Positions 1 to 7,935 of a DNA stretch of 34,143 nucleotides are shown in pieces. The DNA is taken from contig JAOPWV010000044.1 in NCBI GenBank assembly GCA_025965475.1, positions 1-34,143 on the forward strand, given 5' to 3'. Made by a program: the position numbers and the translations under genes. The stretch is from Frankiales bacterium. GTDB taxonomy: Bacteria; Actinomycetota; Actinomycetes; Mycobacteriales; SCTD01. Below the pieces are notes generated by a model. It was not told the DNA's origin and did no database searches. It saw only the letters and a list, made by a program, of their open reading frames with translations. Position 1 is the first letter of the stretch, and the number at the start of each line of letters is the position of its first letter.

Positions 1-1
1 G

Positions 2-88
2 CGGAGGGCGTGGGATTCGAACCCACGAGGAGCTTGCACCCCTAGCGGTTTTCAAGACCGCCGCCATCGGCCTCTAGGCGAGCCCTCC
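2..88 (-). tRNA. tRNA-Ser (anticodon UGA)
   Basis: Read on the minus strand this folds as a complete class II tRNA. The acceptor stem is GGAGGGC/GCCCTCC with discriminator G. The anticodon arm is GCGGT-CTTGAAA-ACCGC with anticodon TGA. A long variable arm typical of serine tRNAs follows, then a T arm GTGGG-TTCGAAT-CCCAC. CCA is not encoded in full. The 5' half and its upstream region are repeated in decayed form near 17.4 kb, which makes this gene a candidate integration target. Confidence 0.97.
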
Positions 89-114
89 CGATAGGAGCGC
101 CATTGTGCCCGAAC
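50..114. repeat. left copy of tRNA-Ser half duplication (candidate att site)
   Basis: This block holds the anticodon loop to the 5' end of the tRNA-Ser gene plus its upstream promoter block. It matches 17,374-17,437: 23 bases are identical (50-72), then one mismatch and one missing base, then a shared GCGAGCCCTCC, then a diverged 13-base spacer, then a block matching 13 of 14 bases. The left copy is the intact one because it belongs to a complete tRNA gene. Confidence 0.7.
102..107 (-). promoter_or_regulatory. candidate -10 element of the tRNA-Ser promoter
   Basis: On the minus strand CACAAT lies 13 bases before the mature tRNA 5' end. It sits in a block (101-114) that is conserved at the same spacing beside the second, decayed tRNA half at 17,424-17,437, where it reads CACCAT. 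No convincing -35 box is visible, so the assignment rests on position and on the conserved block. Confidence 0.4.
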
Positions 115-499
115 GGCCGATGGGAACGCCTCCAGCCCTTGATCGTGGGACACAGGAGCGGACGTCCGGTGCACGGTCGACACCAGGCGGGAGCGTCCAC
201 ACGCGCCCGTACCCACGCCCCCCGCCCGGAATCGGCATCAGCGGTTGGGCACGTGAGCCGTCGCCAGGGTGCGACCCGGCCCTGCCAGCGCCAGGGGACA
301 TGTAAGTCGGACGCGAGCGGCCGGCAGCGCGGCGAGAGTGAGTGACGACGACCCCGGGCGAGCGGGCGGCGCCACCCTCAACCCCGGCGCTACCGTGGGC
401 TCGTTCGGGGCGCGCCGCATGATCCGCCAGCACGAGCGCCCCGCGGCCGCCCGAAACGTGTCGTGGACGCCGCGGCGTAACCAACCGACGGCCGGACCC

Positions 500-515
500 C
501 CGCCCGGCAGGGCGG
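500..515 (-). terminator. possible hairpin terminator of the leftward operon
   Basis: CCGCCC and GGGCGG form a perfect 6-bp GC stem with a 4-base loop, 140 bases beyond the stop of the last leftward gene. There is no T-run, so it would be an actinobacterial hairpin-only terminator at best. Confidence 0.3.
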
Positions 516-654
516 ACCCCGCCAACACGGAACTCCTCGTTCGTGTGGAGATCTGCTCAGATGAGCGCCCGTTGTGCGCGGGATCCGGCTGCCTCGGAAG
601 CGTTCGGTCGCCGGGCCTTGGTCGCCTGGGGAGACGCGTCGGAATGCCTCGTCA

Positions 655-1677
655 TCACCCGCGTGGCGCCTGCTGCATCCGCGCGAACACATCGGCGAAG
701 GACTCCATCAGTTCGTGCGGCAGCGAGTACGAGCCGACGTGCTGCAGGAAGACGCTGGTGGCGCCGGCGGCTTCGACGTCGGCGATGCGGGCGAGGATCT
801 CGTCGGGCGTGCCGAACAGGCAGAACTCCGTCGCGAAGCGCAGGGCGTCCTCGTCGCTGACCCACTGGCCGCAGAGCTCCACGGCCGCGTCCCAGTCCTC
901 CGCGTGCACGAGGTCCGGGTACACCTCCGGGATCTGCCTGGGCACCTCGACGTGGATTCCCGCTACCGCCAGCGCGGCGCCGCCGCCTATCTGCGCAATC
1001 CCCGCGCAGATGGGCTTGAGCTGACGCGCGTCGCGGGCCACGTCGTCGGTGACGTGCGCGAACGTCGACACGACCATCTGCAGGTCGTCCAGCGAGCGGC
1101 CAGCCGCCGCCGCTCCCTCCGCCACCTTGGCGCGGCTGCTCGCCAGGGTTGTCGGAGAGATCCCGCTCAACAGGATCGCGCCGTCGGTGACCTCCCCGGC
1201 CAGCCGGAGGTTGCCTGGGCCGCTGGCCGCCATCATCAGCTTCGGCGGAACGCCGGGGTCGCGCAGGGCCGAACGGACCCCATTGAAGTCGACGTCCTCC
1301 CCGCCGAGCAGCCCGCGCAGGACGGCGATGCCCTCGCGCATCTGCGCCTGCGTGCTCGGCCGCAGCCCGACGGGTACCACCGAGCTGTTGCCCACACCCA
1401 GACCGAGGACGAAGCGGCCCTCCGCGATCTCGGCCACGCTGCGGGCAGCGGAGGCGAGTACAGCCGGGTGCCGCGTCTGCAGGTTGGTGACGGCGGTACC
1501 CAGCTGCACCCGCTCGGTCGCCTCGGCCGCGGCCGTCAGGGTCACGAAGACGTCGCGCCACAACAGCTGCGAGTCCGGGAACCACACCTCCGCGAAGCCG
1601 AGCTGCTCCGCCTTGGCTGCTGCGGCGGCGACCTCTTTCGCCGGGCCGCAGGGGGGCAGCCGGATACCGAGCCGCAT
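655..1677 (-). CDS. LLM-class (luciferase-like) flavin/F420-dependent oxidoreductase
   Basis: A 340-residue protein of normal length for single-domain luciferase-like oxidoreductases related to methylene-tetrahydromethanopterin reductase. It starts with the family pattern of a short beta strand followed by a helix (MRLGIRLPPCG, then EQLGFAEVWFPDSQ). It keeps the central TAVTNLQTRHPAVLASAARSV stretch, where the non-prolyl cis-peptide region lies, then GRFVLGLGVGNS. The family uses F420 or FMN; the sequence alone does not settle which. The ATG lies 3 bases beyond the stop of the upstream hydrolase gene, so it is the last gene of the leftward operon. It could reduce or oxygenate an aromatic intermediate, but the substrate is unknown. 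Confidence 0.9.
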   Translation of the reverse strand: MRLGIRLPPCGPAKEVAAAAAKAEQLGFAEVWFPDSQLLWRDVFVTLTAAAEATERVQLGTAVTNLQTRHPAVLASAARSVAEIAEGRFVLGLGVGNSSVVPVGLRPSTQAQMREGIAVLRGLLGGEDVDFNGVRSALRDPGVPPKLMMAASGPGNLRLAGEVTDGAILLSGISPTTLASSRAKVAEGAAAAGRSLDDLQMVVSTFAHVTDDVARDARQLKPICAGIAQIGGGAALAVAGIHVEVPRQIPEVYPDLVHAEDWDAAVELCGQWVSDEDALRFATEFCLFGTPDEILARIADVEAAGATSVFLQHVGSYSLPHELMESFADVFARMQQAPRG

Positions 1678-1679
1678 TG

Positions 1680-2528
1680 CTAGGCCTTACCGAGCAGGAA
1701 GGCGATGTTGAGCTCGTTGAAGCGGGAGCTGTGCTCGTGCTGCGGCCAGTGGCCGCACCCGCCGAAGATCTCGAGCCGCGAGTCGGGGACGCTGGCCTTG
1801 ATCCGCTCGGCCTCGGGCACGTCACCGAACGGGTTCTGCGCCCCCCAGATGACGAGCGTCGGGGCGGCGATGCGGTGCATCTGCTCCTCGGTGAGGATGT
1901 CGCGCTGCCGGTTCTCCATCTCCTGGAGCGAGAGCAGGTGGTCGATGCCCGCCACGAAGGAGGGGCGGTGGTAGATGGTGTGGCGCACCTCGACGAGCTC
2001 GTCCGTGACGTTCTCCGGATCGTGCATCAGCAGTTCGAGCCGCTGGCGCGTCAGCGCGATGTCATCACTCTCCACCGCGGCGCGGGTGCTGGTCTTGATC
2101 CGTTCCATGACGGCCGGATTGGCAACGGTCCCCCCGGGGGCGACGAGGGTGAGACGAGCCACCCGGTCGGGGTGGTCCGCCGCCAGCCGGGCGGAGACCC
2201 AGCCACCGAGGGACTCCCCGACGAAGTGGGCGCGGTCGATGCCTTCGGCGTCGAGGTAGGCCAGGATGTGGTCGACGTACCTCGGGATGGTGTAGGGCAC
2301 GCCGGGCTGCTCCGTGTAGCCGTGCCCGAGCATGTCGACGGCATGGCACGAGAAGTGCTCGGCGTGTGCCGGGATGTTCCGCACGAAGGCTTCGAGGTGC
2401 CCGCTGGTGCCGTGCAGGAAGATGACGGGATCACCCGAACCCGCGGTCAGCGTACGGGTCCGGACGCCGCCGGCGTCCACGTAGCGCAGCGCGTGCGGCG
2501 TTTCGGTGAGGTCGGTCCAGATCGTCAT
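1680..2528 (-). CDS. alpha/beta hydrolase, meta-cleavage product hydrolase type
   Basis: A 282-residue alpha/beta hydrolase of the size and layout of C-C hydrolases that split ring-cleavage products (MhpC/HsaD group). The oxyanion motif HGTSG is at 39-43, the nucleophile elbow GESLGG has Ser106, and the catalytic His260 is in GCGHWPQ. In the usual acid position (WGxxD) it reads WGAQN, so Asn232 replaces Asp and another acid, perhaps the nearby Asp of FGDV, may serve. The start is ATG with AAAGG upstream. It lies in the same operon as the extradiol dioxygenase, which supports a role in hydrolysing the meta-cleavage product to a 2-oxopent-4-enoate type acid. The exact substrate is inferred only. 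Confidence 0.88.
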   Translation of the reverse strand: MTIWTDLTETPHALRYVDAGGVRTRTLTAGSGDPVIFLHGTSGHLEAFVRNIPAHAEHFSCHAVDMLGHGYTEQPGVPYTIPRYVDHILAYLDAEGIDRAHFVGESLGGWVSARLAADHPDRVARLTLVAPGGTVANPAVMERIKTSTRAAVESDDIALTRQRLELLMHDPENVTDELVEVRHTIYHRPSFVAGIDHLLSLQEMENRQRDILTEEQMHRIAAPTLVIWGAQNPFGDVPEAERIKASVPDSRLEIFGGCGHWPQHEHSSRFNELNIAFLLGKA

Positions 2529-2601
2529 GGGTGCCTTTCGTGGGTGGAGGGGCCTACTGGCTGAATCGGGGGGACAGGTGTCCTTGGCCGCATCGCGCGG
2601 C

Positions 2602-4125
2602 TCACGGTCCGTCCGGGTCGCCCAGTCGTGGAGGCGGGATGGTCACCGGGCGGATCTGACGGGGGATGAAAAGGCGGAACAGTCCTCCGAGCACGGTCAC
2701 GACCAGCAATGCACGGAAGACCTGGTGGGTCGACTCGTGCATCGAGGCGCGCAGGAACGCGCCGGCCGCCGAGTCGCCCGCGGCGCGCGCCGCCGAGATG
2801 AACGCGTCGCCGCTCGCCCCGAGGTCGCCGCCGAGCGCCGCCGGCGCGGACGCGAGCCGACGGGACAGTTCGTGGTCGGCGACCGCAGCGAACCCGGCAA
2901 CGCCTGCGGCGCTTCCGATCGAGCGCGCGAACATGTTCGTCCCCGTGACGACGCCCCGCTGACTCCAGCCAACGACCGACTGCAACGCCACGGTGACCGG
3001 CATAGAGGTGAGGCCCAAGCCCAGGCCGATGACGAAGCACGCGCCGGCGATCGTCGCGACACCTGATGCCGGCGTCAGGGCGACCAGCACCAGCACCCCG
3101 GCGACGGTGAGCGCGGTGCCGATGAGCGCCGTGGCCCTGACACCGATCCGCAGGTAGAGCCGCCCCGACTGGGTCGTGGCGATCGGCCAGCCGAGCGTCA
3201 TCGCCGCCAGGGCGAACCCGGCTTCCAGCGGTCCCGTCCGGTGCACCACCTGGATGTAGGTGGGCAGGTACGCCGCCACGCCGATCGTCAGTGCCCCGAT
3301 GGACACCGCGGACAGGTTGCCGGCGAGTAGCACCCGACGACGGAAGATCCACAGCGGCAGCACCGGTGCGGCCGCTCGTCGTTCCGCGAAGACGAAGACC
3401 GCGAGACTGGCCGCGCCGACGGCGAAGATCCCGATGCTGGTCGTGGAGCCCCACGCCCAGGTCGTCCCACCCGAGAGCAGGCCAAGGATGCACAGGGAGC
3501 AGCCGGTCGTGAGGGTGGCCGCGCCCAGCACGTCCACCCGGGCCGGCTGCCGCGTGATGCGCTCGTCGAAGTGCTTGACCAGCATCCACAGCGCGACAGC
3601 GCCGATGGGTGCGTTGAGCAGGAAGATCCAACGCCACGACAGGAACTCCGAAAACAGGCCGCCGAGCGCCGGGCCGAGGACGGAGGACACTCCCCAGACC
3701 GTCGCCATGTAGCCCTGGACACGAGCGCGGTCCTCGAGCTCGAACAGGTCGCCGAGGATCGTTGTGGTGATCGGCTGGATCGCGCCCGCGCCGATTCCCT
3801 GTGCCGCCCGCGCGGCGATGAGCACGGGCATGTTCCACGCGAGTCCGCACAGCACCGAACCCACCACGAAGACCATGATGCCGATGAGGATCACCGGCTT
3901 GCGCCCCACCGCGTCGGCGGCGCGGGAGTACAGCGGCATCGTGACGGCCTGCGCCAGCAGGTAGACGGAGAAGAGCCAGGGGAAGTCCCTGAACCCTCCC
4001 AGGTCGTCCACGATCGACGGGACGGCCGTGGCGATGATCGTCCCCTCGAGCGCGACCAGCGCCATCGCGACCATGAGAGCTGCCAGCACGGGTGCGTGCG
4101 GACGCAGGTCTGTCTTGGCCGTCAC
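2602..4125 (-). CDS. MFS transporter, DHA2 (EmrB/QacA) type
   Basis: A 507-residue integral membrane protein of the 14-helix DHA2 drug:H+ antiporter type. The first helix contains LVALEGTIIATAVPSIV, a pattern typical of the family, followed by motif A-like YSRAADAVGRKPVIL and the helix 5 segment GVSSVLGPALGGLFSE (motif C, antiporter hallmark). It sits between the ABC importer genes and the hydrolase in the leftward operon and may export a toxic intermediate or move the aromatic substrate. The assigned start is GTG at 4125, which lies inside a perfect 15-bp inverted repeat and has no clear ribosome binding site, so the true start is uncertain by a few residues. Confidence 0.92.
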   Translation of the reverse strand: MTAKTDLRPHAPVLAALMVAMALVALEGTIIATAVPSIVDDLGGFRDFPWLFSVYLLAQAVTMPLYSRAADAVGRKPVILIGIMVFVVGSVLCGLAWNMPVLIAARAAQGIGAGAIQPITTTILGDLFELEDRARVQGYMATVWGVSSVLGPALGGLFSEFLSWRWIFLLNAPIGAVALWMLVKHFDERITRQPARVDVLGAATLTTGCSLCILGLLSGGTTWAWGSTTSIGIFAVGAASLAVFVFAERRAAAPVLPLWIFRRRVLLAGNLSAVSIGALTIGVAAYLPTYIQVVHRTGPLEAGFALAAMTLGWPIATTQSGRLYLRIGVRATALIGTALTVAGVLVLVALTPASGVATIAGACFVIGLGLGLTSMPVTVALQSVVGWSQRGVVTGTNMFARSIGSAAGVAGFAAVADHELSRRLASAPAALGGDLGASGDAFISAARAAGDSAAGAFLRASMHESTHQVFRALLVVTVLGGLFRLFIPRQIRPVTIPPPRLGDPDGP

Positions 4126-4160
4126 GACGGCTGCCGAGGTGCCAGGGCAGCCGTCGTGAC
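4121..4160. promoter_or_regulatory. 15-bp perfect inverted repeat over the MFS start
   Basis: GTCACGACGGCTGCC (4121-4135) is an exact inverse of 4146-4160, with a 10-base spacer. It covers the GTG start codon of the MFS gene and the region where its ribosome binding site should be. It could be an operator, a transcription terminator after the ABC genes, or an mRNA hairpin that hides the start. Confidence 0.55.
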
Positions 4161-4305
4161 GGCGACGCAGCGGAACAACGAAACTCCGTTACGCGGACGC
4201 GCGGCCCGCCCCGCGCCCGAGAACCCTTGCTGGTCGAGGGCCACCTAACCGCCGAGAGCGGTCGAGCACGCCCACCACCAGGGGCATGGCCGCGCTGCAC
4301 GCCCG

Positions 4306-5139
4306 TCAGCCACTGCCGACCAGCCCCATACCGGCCGGGTCACGCTGGTCGTCAGGGGCGTAGATGCAGAGACGGATCTCGCGCCGGAGACTGACGAAAG
4401 TCTCCGACTCCGCGAAGTCGTCGCCGCGGGGCCGCGGTGTCGCGACGTCGAAGATCCTGGAGATGCGGCCGGGGCGCGCCGACATGACGACGACCCTGTC
4501 CCCGAGAAGCACAGCCTCCTCGATGTCGTGCGTCACGAAGATGATCGTCGCCTTCGTCTCGCTGCTGATCTTCGACACCTCCAGCTGCAGACGTGTCTTC
4601 GTCATGGCATCGAGAGCGCCGAAGGGCTCGTCCATCAGGAGGACCTCAGGACGGGTCGCGAGGGCCCGCCCCAGGTTCACGCGCTGCTGCATGCCCCCAG
4701 ACAGCTGGTTGGGGTAGGAGTCCGCGAAGTTCTCCAGCCCGACCAGCTCCAGGGCCCAGTCAACCCGCTCCTTGCGCTCGCCCTTGCTGGCTGAGCGCTG
4801 CATCTCCATCCCGTACGCGATGTTGCCGCGCACGCTCCGCCACGGGAGCAACGACGCGTGCTGGAAGACAACGCTGCGCTCGGGGCCGGGTCGCCGCACC
4901 TCTTTTCCGTGCACCAGGATCCGGCCCGAGGTGAGCTTCGTCAGGCCGGCGCAGGCGGTCAGCAGGGTCGACTTGCCGCAACCGGAGGGCCCAACGATCG
5001 TGACGACCTCGCCCTTTGCGACCGTGAGCGACACGTCCTGCAGCACCTGCAGGTCGCCGCCCTTCCCCCGCGGGAAGACCTTGTTGGCGGACTCGACCAC
5101 CAGTGCGGCGTCCGGGGACGTCACCTCAGCCGTTGCCAT
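4306..5139 (-). CDS. ABC transporter ATP-binding protein, NitT/TauT (SsuB/TauB) type
   Basis: A 277-residue cytoplasmic ATPase of a nitrate/taurine/sulfonate-type importer. Walker [10 protein letters not shown], signature LSGGMQQRV, Walker [13 protein letters not shown] and the switch His in FVTHDIEEA are all present. I chose ATG at 5139, giving [10 protein letters not shown]. The open frame extends 50 residues further upstream, but that stretch overlaps the preceding gene and looks like antisense low-complexity sequence. The start overlaps the stop of the substrate-binding protein gene by 14 bases, which indicates translational coupling. With the next two genes it forms a complete importer, probably for an aromatic or organic acid given its location. 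Confidence 0.93.
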   Translation of the reverse strand: MATAEVTSPDAALVVESANKVFPRGKGGDLQVLQDVSLTVAKGEVVTIVGPSGCGKSTLLTACAGLTKLTSGRILVHGKEVRRPGPERSVVFQHASLLPWRSVRGNIAYGMEMQRSASKGERKERVDWALELVGLENFADSYPNQLSGGMQQRVNLGRALATRPEVLLMDEPFGALDAMTKTRLQLEVSKISSETKATIIFVTHDIEEAVLLGDRVVVMSARPGRISRIFDVATPRPRGDDFAESETFVSLRREIRLCIYAPDDQRDPAGMGLVGSG

Positions 5140-6184
5140 GGAGCTTCTCCGCGAAGGACTTGTCGACCATGTCCGCCGCAGGGAAGCCCTTGGCAGCCGG
5201 GTTGGTGAAGGCCAGCTGCTCGAGCACGTTCTTGTGGTCCGCCTCCTGGGGGAGCATCGAGGTGTCGATTCCGGCGACGGCGACGTCAAAGCTCTTGCGT
5301 ACGAGCGTCAGGTCGGTGGTGCTCGTGAACTTGGAGATGATGGCGACGATCTGGTCGGCCTTGGCCGGGTCCTTGTACGCCTTCGCCGCGTCCTGGAGCG
5401 CGGCAAGAACCCGGCTGATCGTGTCCTGCTTCTTGTCCGCCGTGCTCTTCGTGACCACGATGCCGGCGTACGGCCAGGCGAAGTCCTCGCCGCTGTAGTC
5501 GATGAGGATCTTGGCGCCGGGCACCTTCGCGACGGCCGTGTAGGTGACGGGGGCGCCGAAGATGGCCGCCTTGACCTGACCCGAGGCGAACGCGCTGAGC
5601 GCCGCGCCCTGTCCCCCGACGTTGCGCCGGATGACGCTCGTGGCGGGGTCGAGGCCAGCCTTACGCAGCAGCATGTCCGTGTAGATGGCCGTCGTCGTGC
5701 CCGGGGACGAGACCGCGATGGCCTTCCCCTTGAGGTCCTCGACACTGTTGATGCCGGGGGCCACCACCAGTCCGAGGTTTGACTTGTGCGTCCAGACGCC
5801 GACGTACTTGATGGGCGCCTTCTGTACAGCCCCGACCTCCGGACCGGGGGCGGAGTAGACGCCGAAGTCGAGGCTTCCTCCCACCAGTCCAGCAGTGATC
5901 TGAGGGCCACCGGGGATGAGCTTGACGTCCGCTTCGATGCCGTGGGCCTTGAAGAAGCCGAGCTCCGCGGCGACGGCCGGGAGCGACTGCTCTGCGGTCG
6001 GTGCCGCCACGCCGATGGCGACCTTGGTGGTCGCTCCTGCCGACGAGCTGGCCGCGGCCTTGCTCTCCGCGTTGCTGCCGGCCGCGTTGCTGCTGCCGCA
6101 CGCGGCGGCCGCTCCGAGGCTGGCGGTAATGGCAAGGAGAGCGAGCAAACGCCTCGTCGGGGACGAGGATGCGATGTGGGGCAC
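5126..6184 (-). CDS. ABC transporter substrate-binding lipoprotein, NMT1/SsuA-like
   Basis: A 352-residue periplasmic-type binding protein of the NitT/TauT/SsuA group. The N-terminus has a signal peptide ending in a lipobox (GAAAACGSS), so it should be a lipid-anchored receptor. The mature part shows the family patterns AELGFFKAHGIEADVKLIPGG and GSLDFGVY, then VEDLKGKAIAVSSPGT. The start is GTG with AAAGGA upstream. It sits between its permease (45 bases upstream) and ATPase (14-base overlap). The substrate cannot be read; proteins of this family bind sulfonates, phthalates, pyrimidine precursors and others. Confidence 0.92.
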   Translation of the reverse strand: MPHIASSSPTRRLLALLAITASLGAAAACGSSNAAGSNAESKAAASSSAGATTKVAIGVAAPTAEQSLPAVAAELGFFKAHGIEADVKLIPGGPQITAGLVGGSLDFGVYSAPGPEVGAVQKAPIKYVGVWTHKSNLGLVVAPGINSVEDLKGKAIAVSSPGTTTAIYTDMLLRKAGLDPATSVIRRNVGGQGAALSAFASGQVKAAIFGAPVTYTAVAKVPGAKILIDYSGEDFAWPYAGIVVTKSTADKKQDTISRVLAALQDAAKAYKDPAKADQIVAIISKFTSTTDLTLVRKSFDVAVAGIDTSMLPQEADHKNVLEQLAFTNPAAKGFPAADMVDKSFAEKLHGNG

Positions 6185-6228
6185 GGTGTTCCTTTCGATG
6201 GTGGCGGGCCGGGCTGAACGCGGATCTT

Positions 6229-7062
6229 CTAGTCCTGCCAGGGCGTCAACTTCCTCTCCAAGTAGCGCAGCGCACCGGTGAGGACCATGGCGGTGCCGGC
6301 GACGATGAAGACGCCCACGAAGGCGACGTCGGTCCGCAACTCCAGGCCGGCGCTGGTGATGAGCGCACCGATGCCGACGTTGCCCCCGAAGAACTCGGCG
6401 ACGACGACGCCGATCAGCGCCTGGTTGATGGCGTGGCGCAGGCCGGACACGATGAACGGCACGGAGCCCGGGAGCACCAGGGTCCTGAAGATCGCCAGGT
6501 CACTCGCCTGGAAGCTGCGTGCCACCCGCAGCAGGTCGGGATCGGTGGCACGCACCCCGGCGATCGTGTTGATCAGGAGCGGGAAGACCGCCGCGAGGAC
6601 TACGACGATCAGCCGAGATTCGAAGCCGATCCCGGCCCAGACGAGGACGAGTGGGATCAGCGCGATGCGCGGCGTCGCGTAGAGCATCGACACGAACGGG
6701 TCGACGATCGCATCAAGCCAGCGATACCAACCCATGGCGATCCCGAGCGGGATGGCAATGAGGATAGAGACCACGAACCCCACGGCGAACAGCTCGGCGC
6801 TCGACCGCACGTTGGTGCCCAGCTGCCCGTTCGTCCACATCTCGCGAGCCGCGGAGACGATGGCGGTGGGCGAACTCGTGAACAGGGGGTTGATCCACTC
6901 TCGGTCCGCGGACAGCTGCCACAGGATCACGAAGACCGTCACGCTTGCCGTGCCGATGAGCTTGCGTTGCTGTCGCGCTGCAAGCGCGCGGATACCGCCG
7001 CCGCCGGCGCCGAGCGCCTTCGTCGCCGCCGCCTGCTGGGGCGGCAATGTCCCTGTCACCAT
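6229..7062 (-). CDS. ABC transporter permease, NitT/TauT (SsuC) type
   Basis: A 277-residue inner-membrane permease with about six membrane segments and the BPD_transp_1 EAA-type loop (ALIGVVVAEFFGGNVGIGALI) that contacts the ATPase. The ATG is preceded by GGAGGAG, a strong ribosome binding site. It is the first gene of the importer block (permease, binding protein, ATPase). A gap of 159 bases separates it from the decarboxylase-like gene upstream, so it may have its own promoter or be read through from the operon. Confidence 0.93.
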   Translation of the reverse strand: MVTGTLPPQQAAATKALGAGGGGIRALAARQQRKLIGTASVTVFVILWQLSADREWINPLFTSSPTAIVSAAREMWTNGQLGTNVRSSAELFAVGFVVSILIAIPLGIAMGWYRWLDAIVDPFVSMLYATPRIALIPLVLVWAGIGFESRLIVVVLAAVFPLLINTIAGVRATDPDLLRVARSFQASDLAIFRTLVLPGSVPFIVSGLRHAINQALIGVVVAEFFGGNVGIGALITSAGLELRTDVAFVGVFIVAGTAMVLTGALRYLERKLTPWQD

Positions 7063-7221
7063 TGGTCTCCTCCGGACGTTGCTGTCACGCGACCGGGGTA
7101 ATCCCCTGGATCGGCATGTGTCGTCGCTGCGCGGCGAGCGCGCAGGTGGTCTGTGATCGGCGCTCGCGCGCCTGGCTTCGTGCGGCCGTTCGAGATGCGC
7201 GGGTTCACGGGTGCGCCCATG

Positions 7222-7935
7222 TCAGACGTCCGACTGCTGGCCGGTGAAGTGCTCAGCGACGCCGAGGACGTTGTTGAAGAACCGGCGCCCAGCCGTCGTG
7301 ACGAGGGACTGCGCGGGCCCGACCCACCACGTGCCGCCCAGCAGAACGATGCTGTCGCTGGTCGCGTCGAAGGCAACGGCATCAGCAGCCAGGCGTTCGG
7401 CGTCGGCCGCGCCCGCAGTCAGGCTGTCCGTCAGGTTGGACGTCATCGCCTGCGGCCAGGCGACGATGCCAGCGCAGTCGAAGCCGGCGGAGACGAAGAA
7501 GCTGCGGACGCTGTCGTCCGCAACGCCGGCCAGTCGATGCGCGATCGTCACCCTGGAGGCTCCGGCGGCCCTCATCTGTGCGACCACGACCATCATGTCG
7601 GTCATGACCCGCACACCTGCCTGGCTTGAGGCTTGTTCCGCTCGCAGCAGCAGCTCGTCCCAGGTGAAGGCGAAGCTGAAGGCGCTGCCGCCAACCACCA
7701 CTGCGTCCACGTTCCCGGCGTCCAGCGCCAGGCCGCGGCCTGCCAACTGCAGCAGGTCGTCACCGTGTCGGGGGTCGTAGCCGGCCACGTCCACGTGTCG
7801 GACATCGAGGATCACGTCCGGGCCCGCGTGGCGATAGAAGGTGTACGGAACGACGTCGCATCTCGCGCCCGGGCACAGGTAGACCACGGAACGGGGGGCC
7901 GTGCGATCCGGCACGGTTCTAGACAAGGACATCAC
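7222..7935 (-). CDS. Asp/Glu racemase superfamily, arylmalonate decarboxylase/maleate isomerase-like, catalytic Cys absent
   Basis: A 237-residue protein with the two-fold Rossmann-like layout of the Asp/Glu racemase superfamily. From memory it lines up best with bacterial arylmalonate decarboxylase: DAVVVGGSAFSF (77-88) matches its GTSLSF segment, and SDSIVLLGGTWW (193-204) matches the segment that carries the catalytic Cys (SCGG), but here Gly200 takes the Cys place. The first Cys of the racemases and maleate isomerases is also absent. It either uses different chemistry or is a non-redox binding or lyase variant. The start is GTG at 7935 or ATG at 7932; it overlaps the PrpD gene stop by 14-17 bases, so the two are coupled. 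Function is not assigned beyond family. Confidence 0.75.
   Translation of the reverse strand: MMSLSRTVPDRTAPRSVVYLCPGARCDVVPYTFYRHAGPDVILDVRHVDVAGYDPRHGDDLLQLAGRGLALDAGNVDAVVVGGSAFSFAFTWDELLLRAEQASSQAGVRVMTDMMVVVAQMRAAGASRVTIAHRLAGVADDSVRSFFVSAGFDCAGIVAWPQAMTSNLTDSLTAGAADAERLAADAVAFDATSDSIVLLGGTWWVGPAQSLVTTAGRRFFNNVLGVAEHFTGQQSDV

Larger units (their letters stand above)
89..654. other. non-coding stretch between tRNA-Ser and the catabolic operon end
   Basis: I see no credible gene in these 566 bases; open frames here lack a ribosome binding site and any familiar protein pattern. The stretch contains the tRNA promoter region at its left end and a GC-rich hairpin (500-515). It may hold decayed sequence at the edge of an island, but I recognise no integrase or transposase remnant. 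Confidence 0.6.

Noticed and set aside
557-1825. Long minus-strand frame overlapping the luciferase-like oxidoreductase gene
   Set aside because: Arg/Gly/Ala-rich shadow of a real gene in another frame, typical for high-GC DNA.
7134-7167. 8-bp GC stem between the ABC permease and the decarboxylase-like gene
   Set aside because: Weak stem with an 18-base loop; no T-run, not enough to call a terminator.
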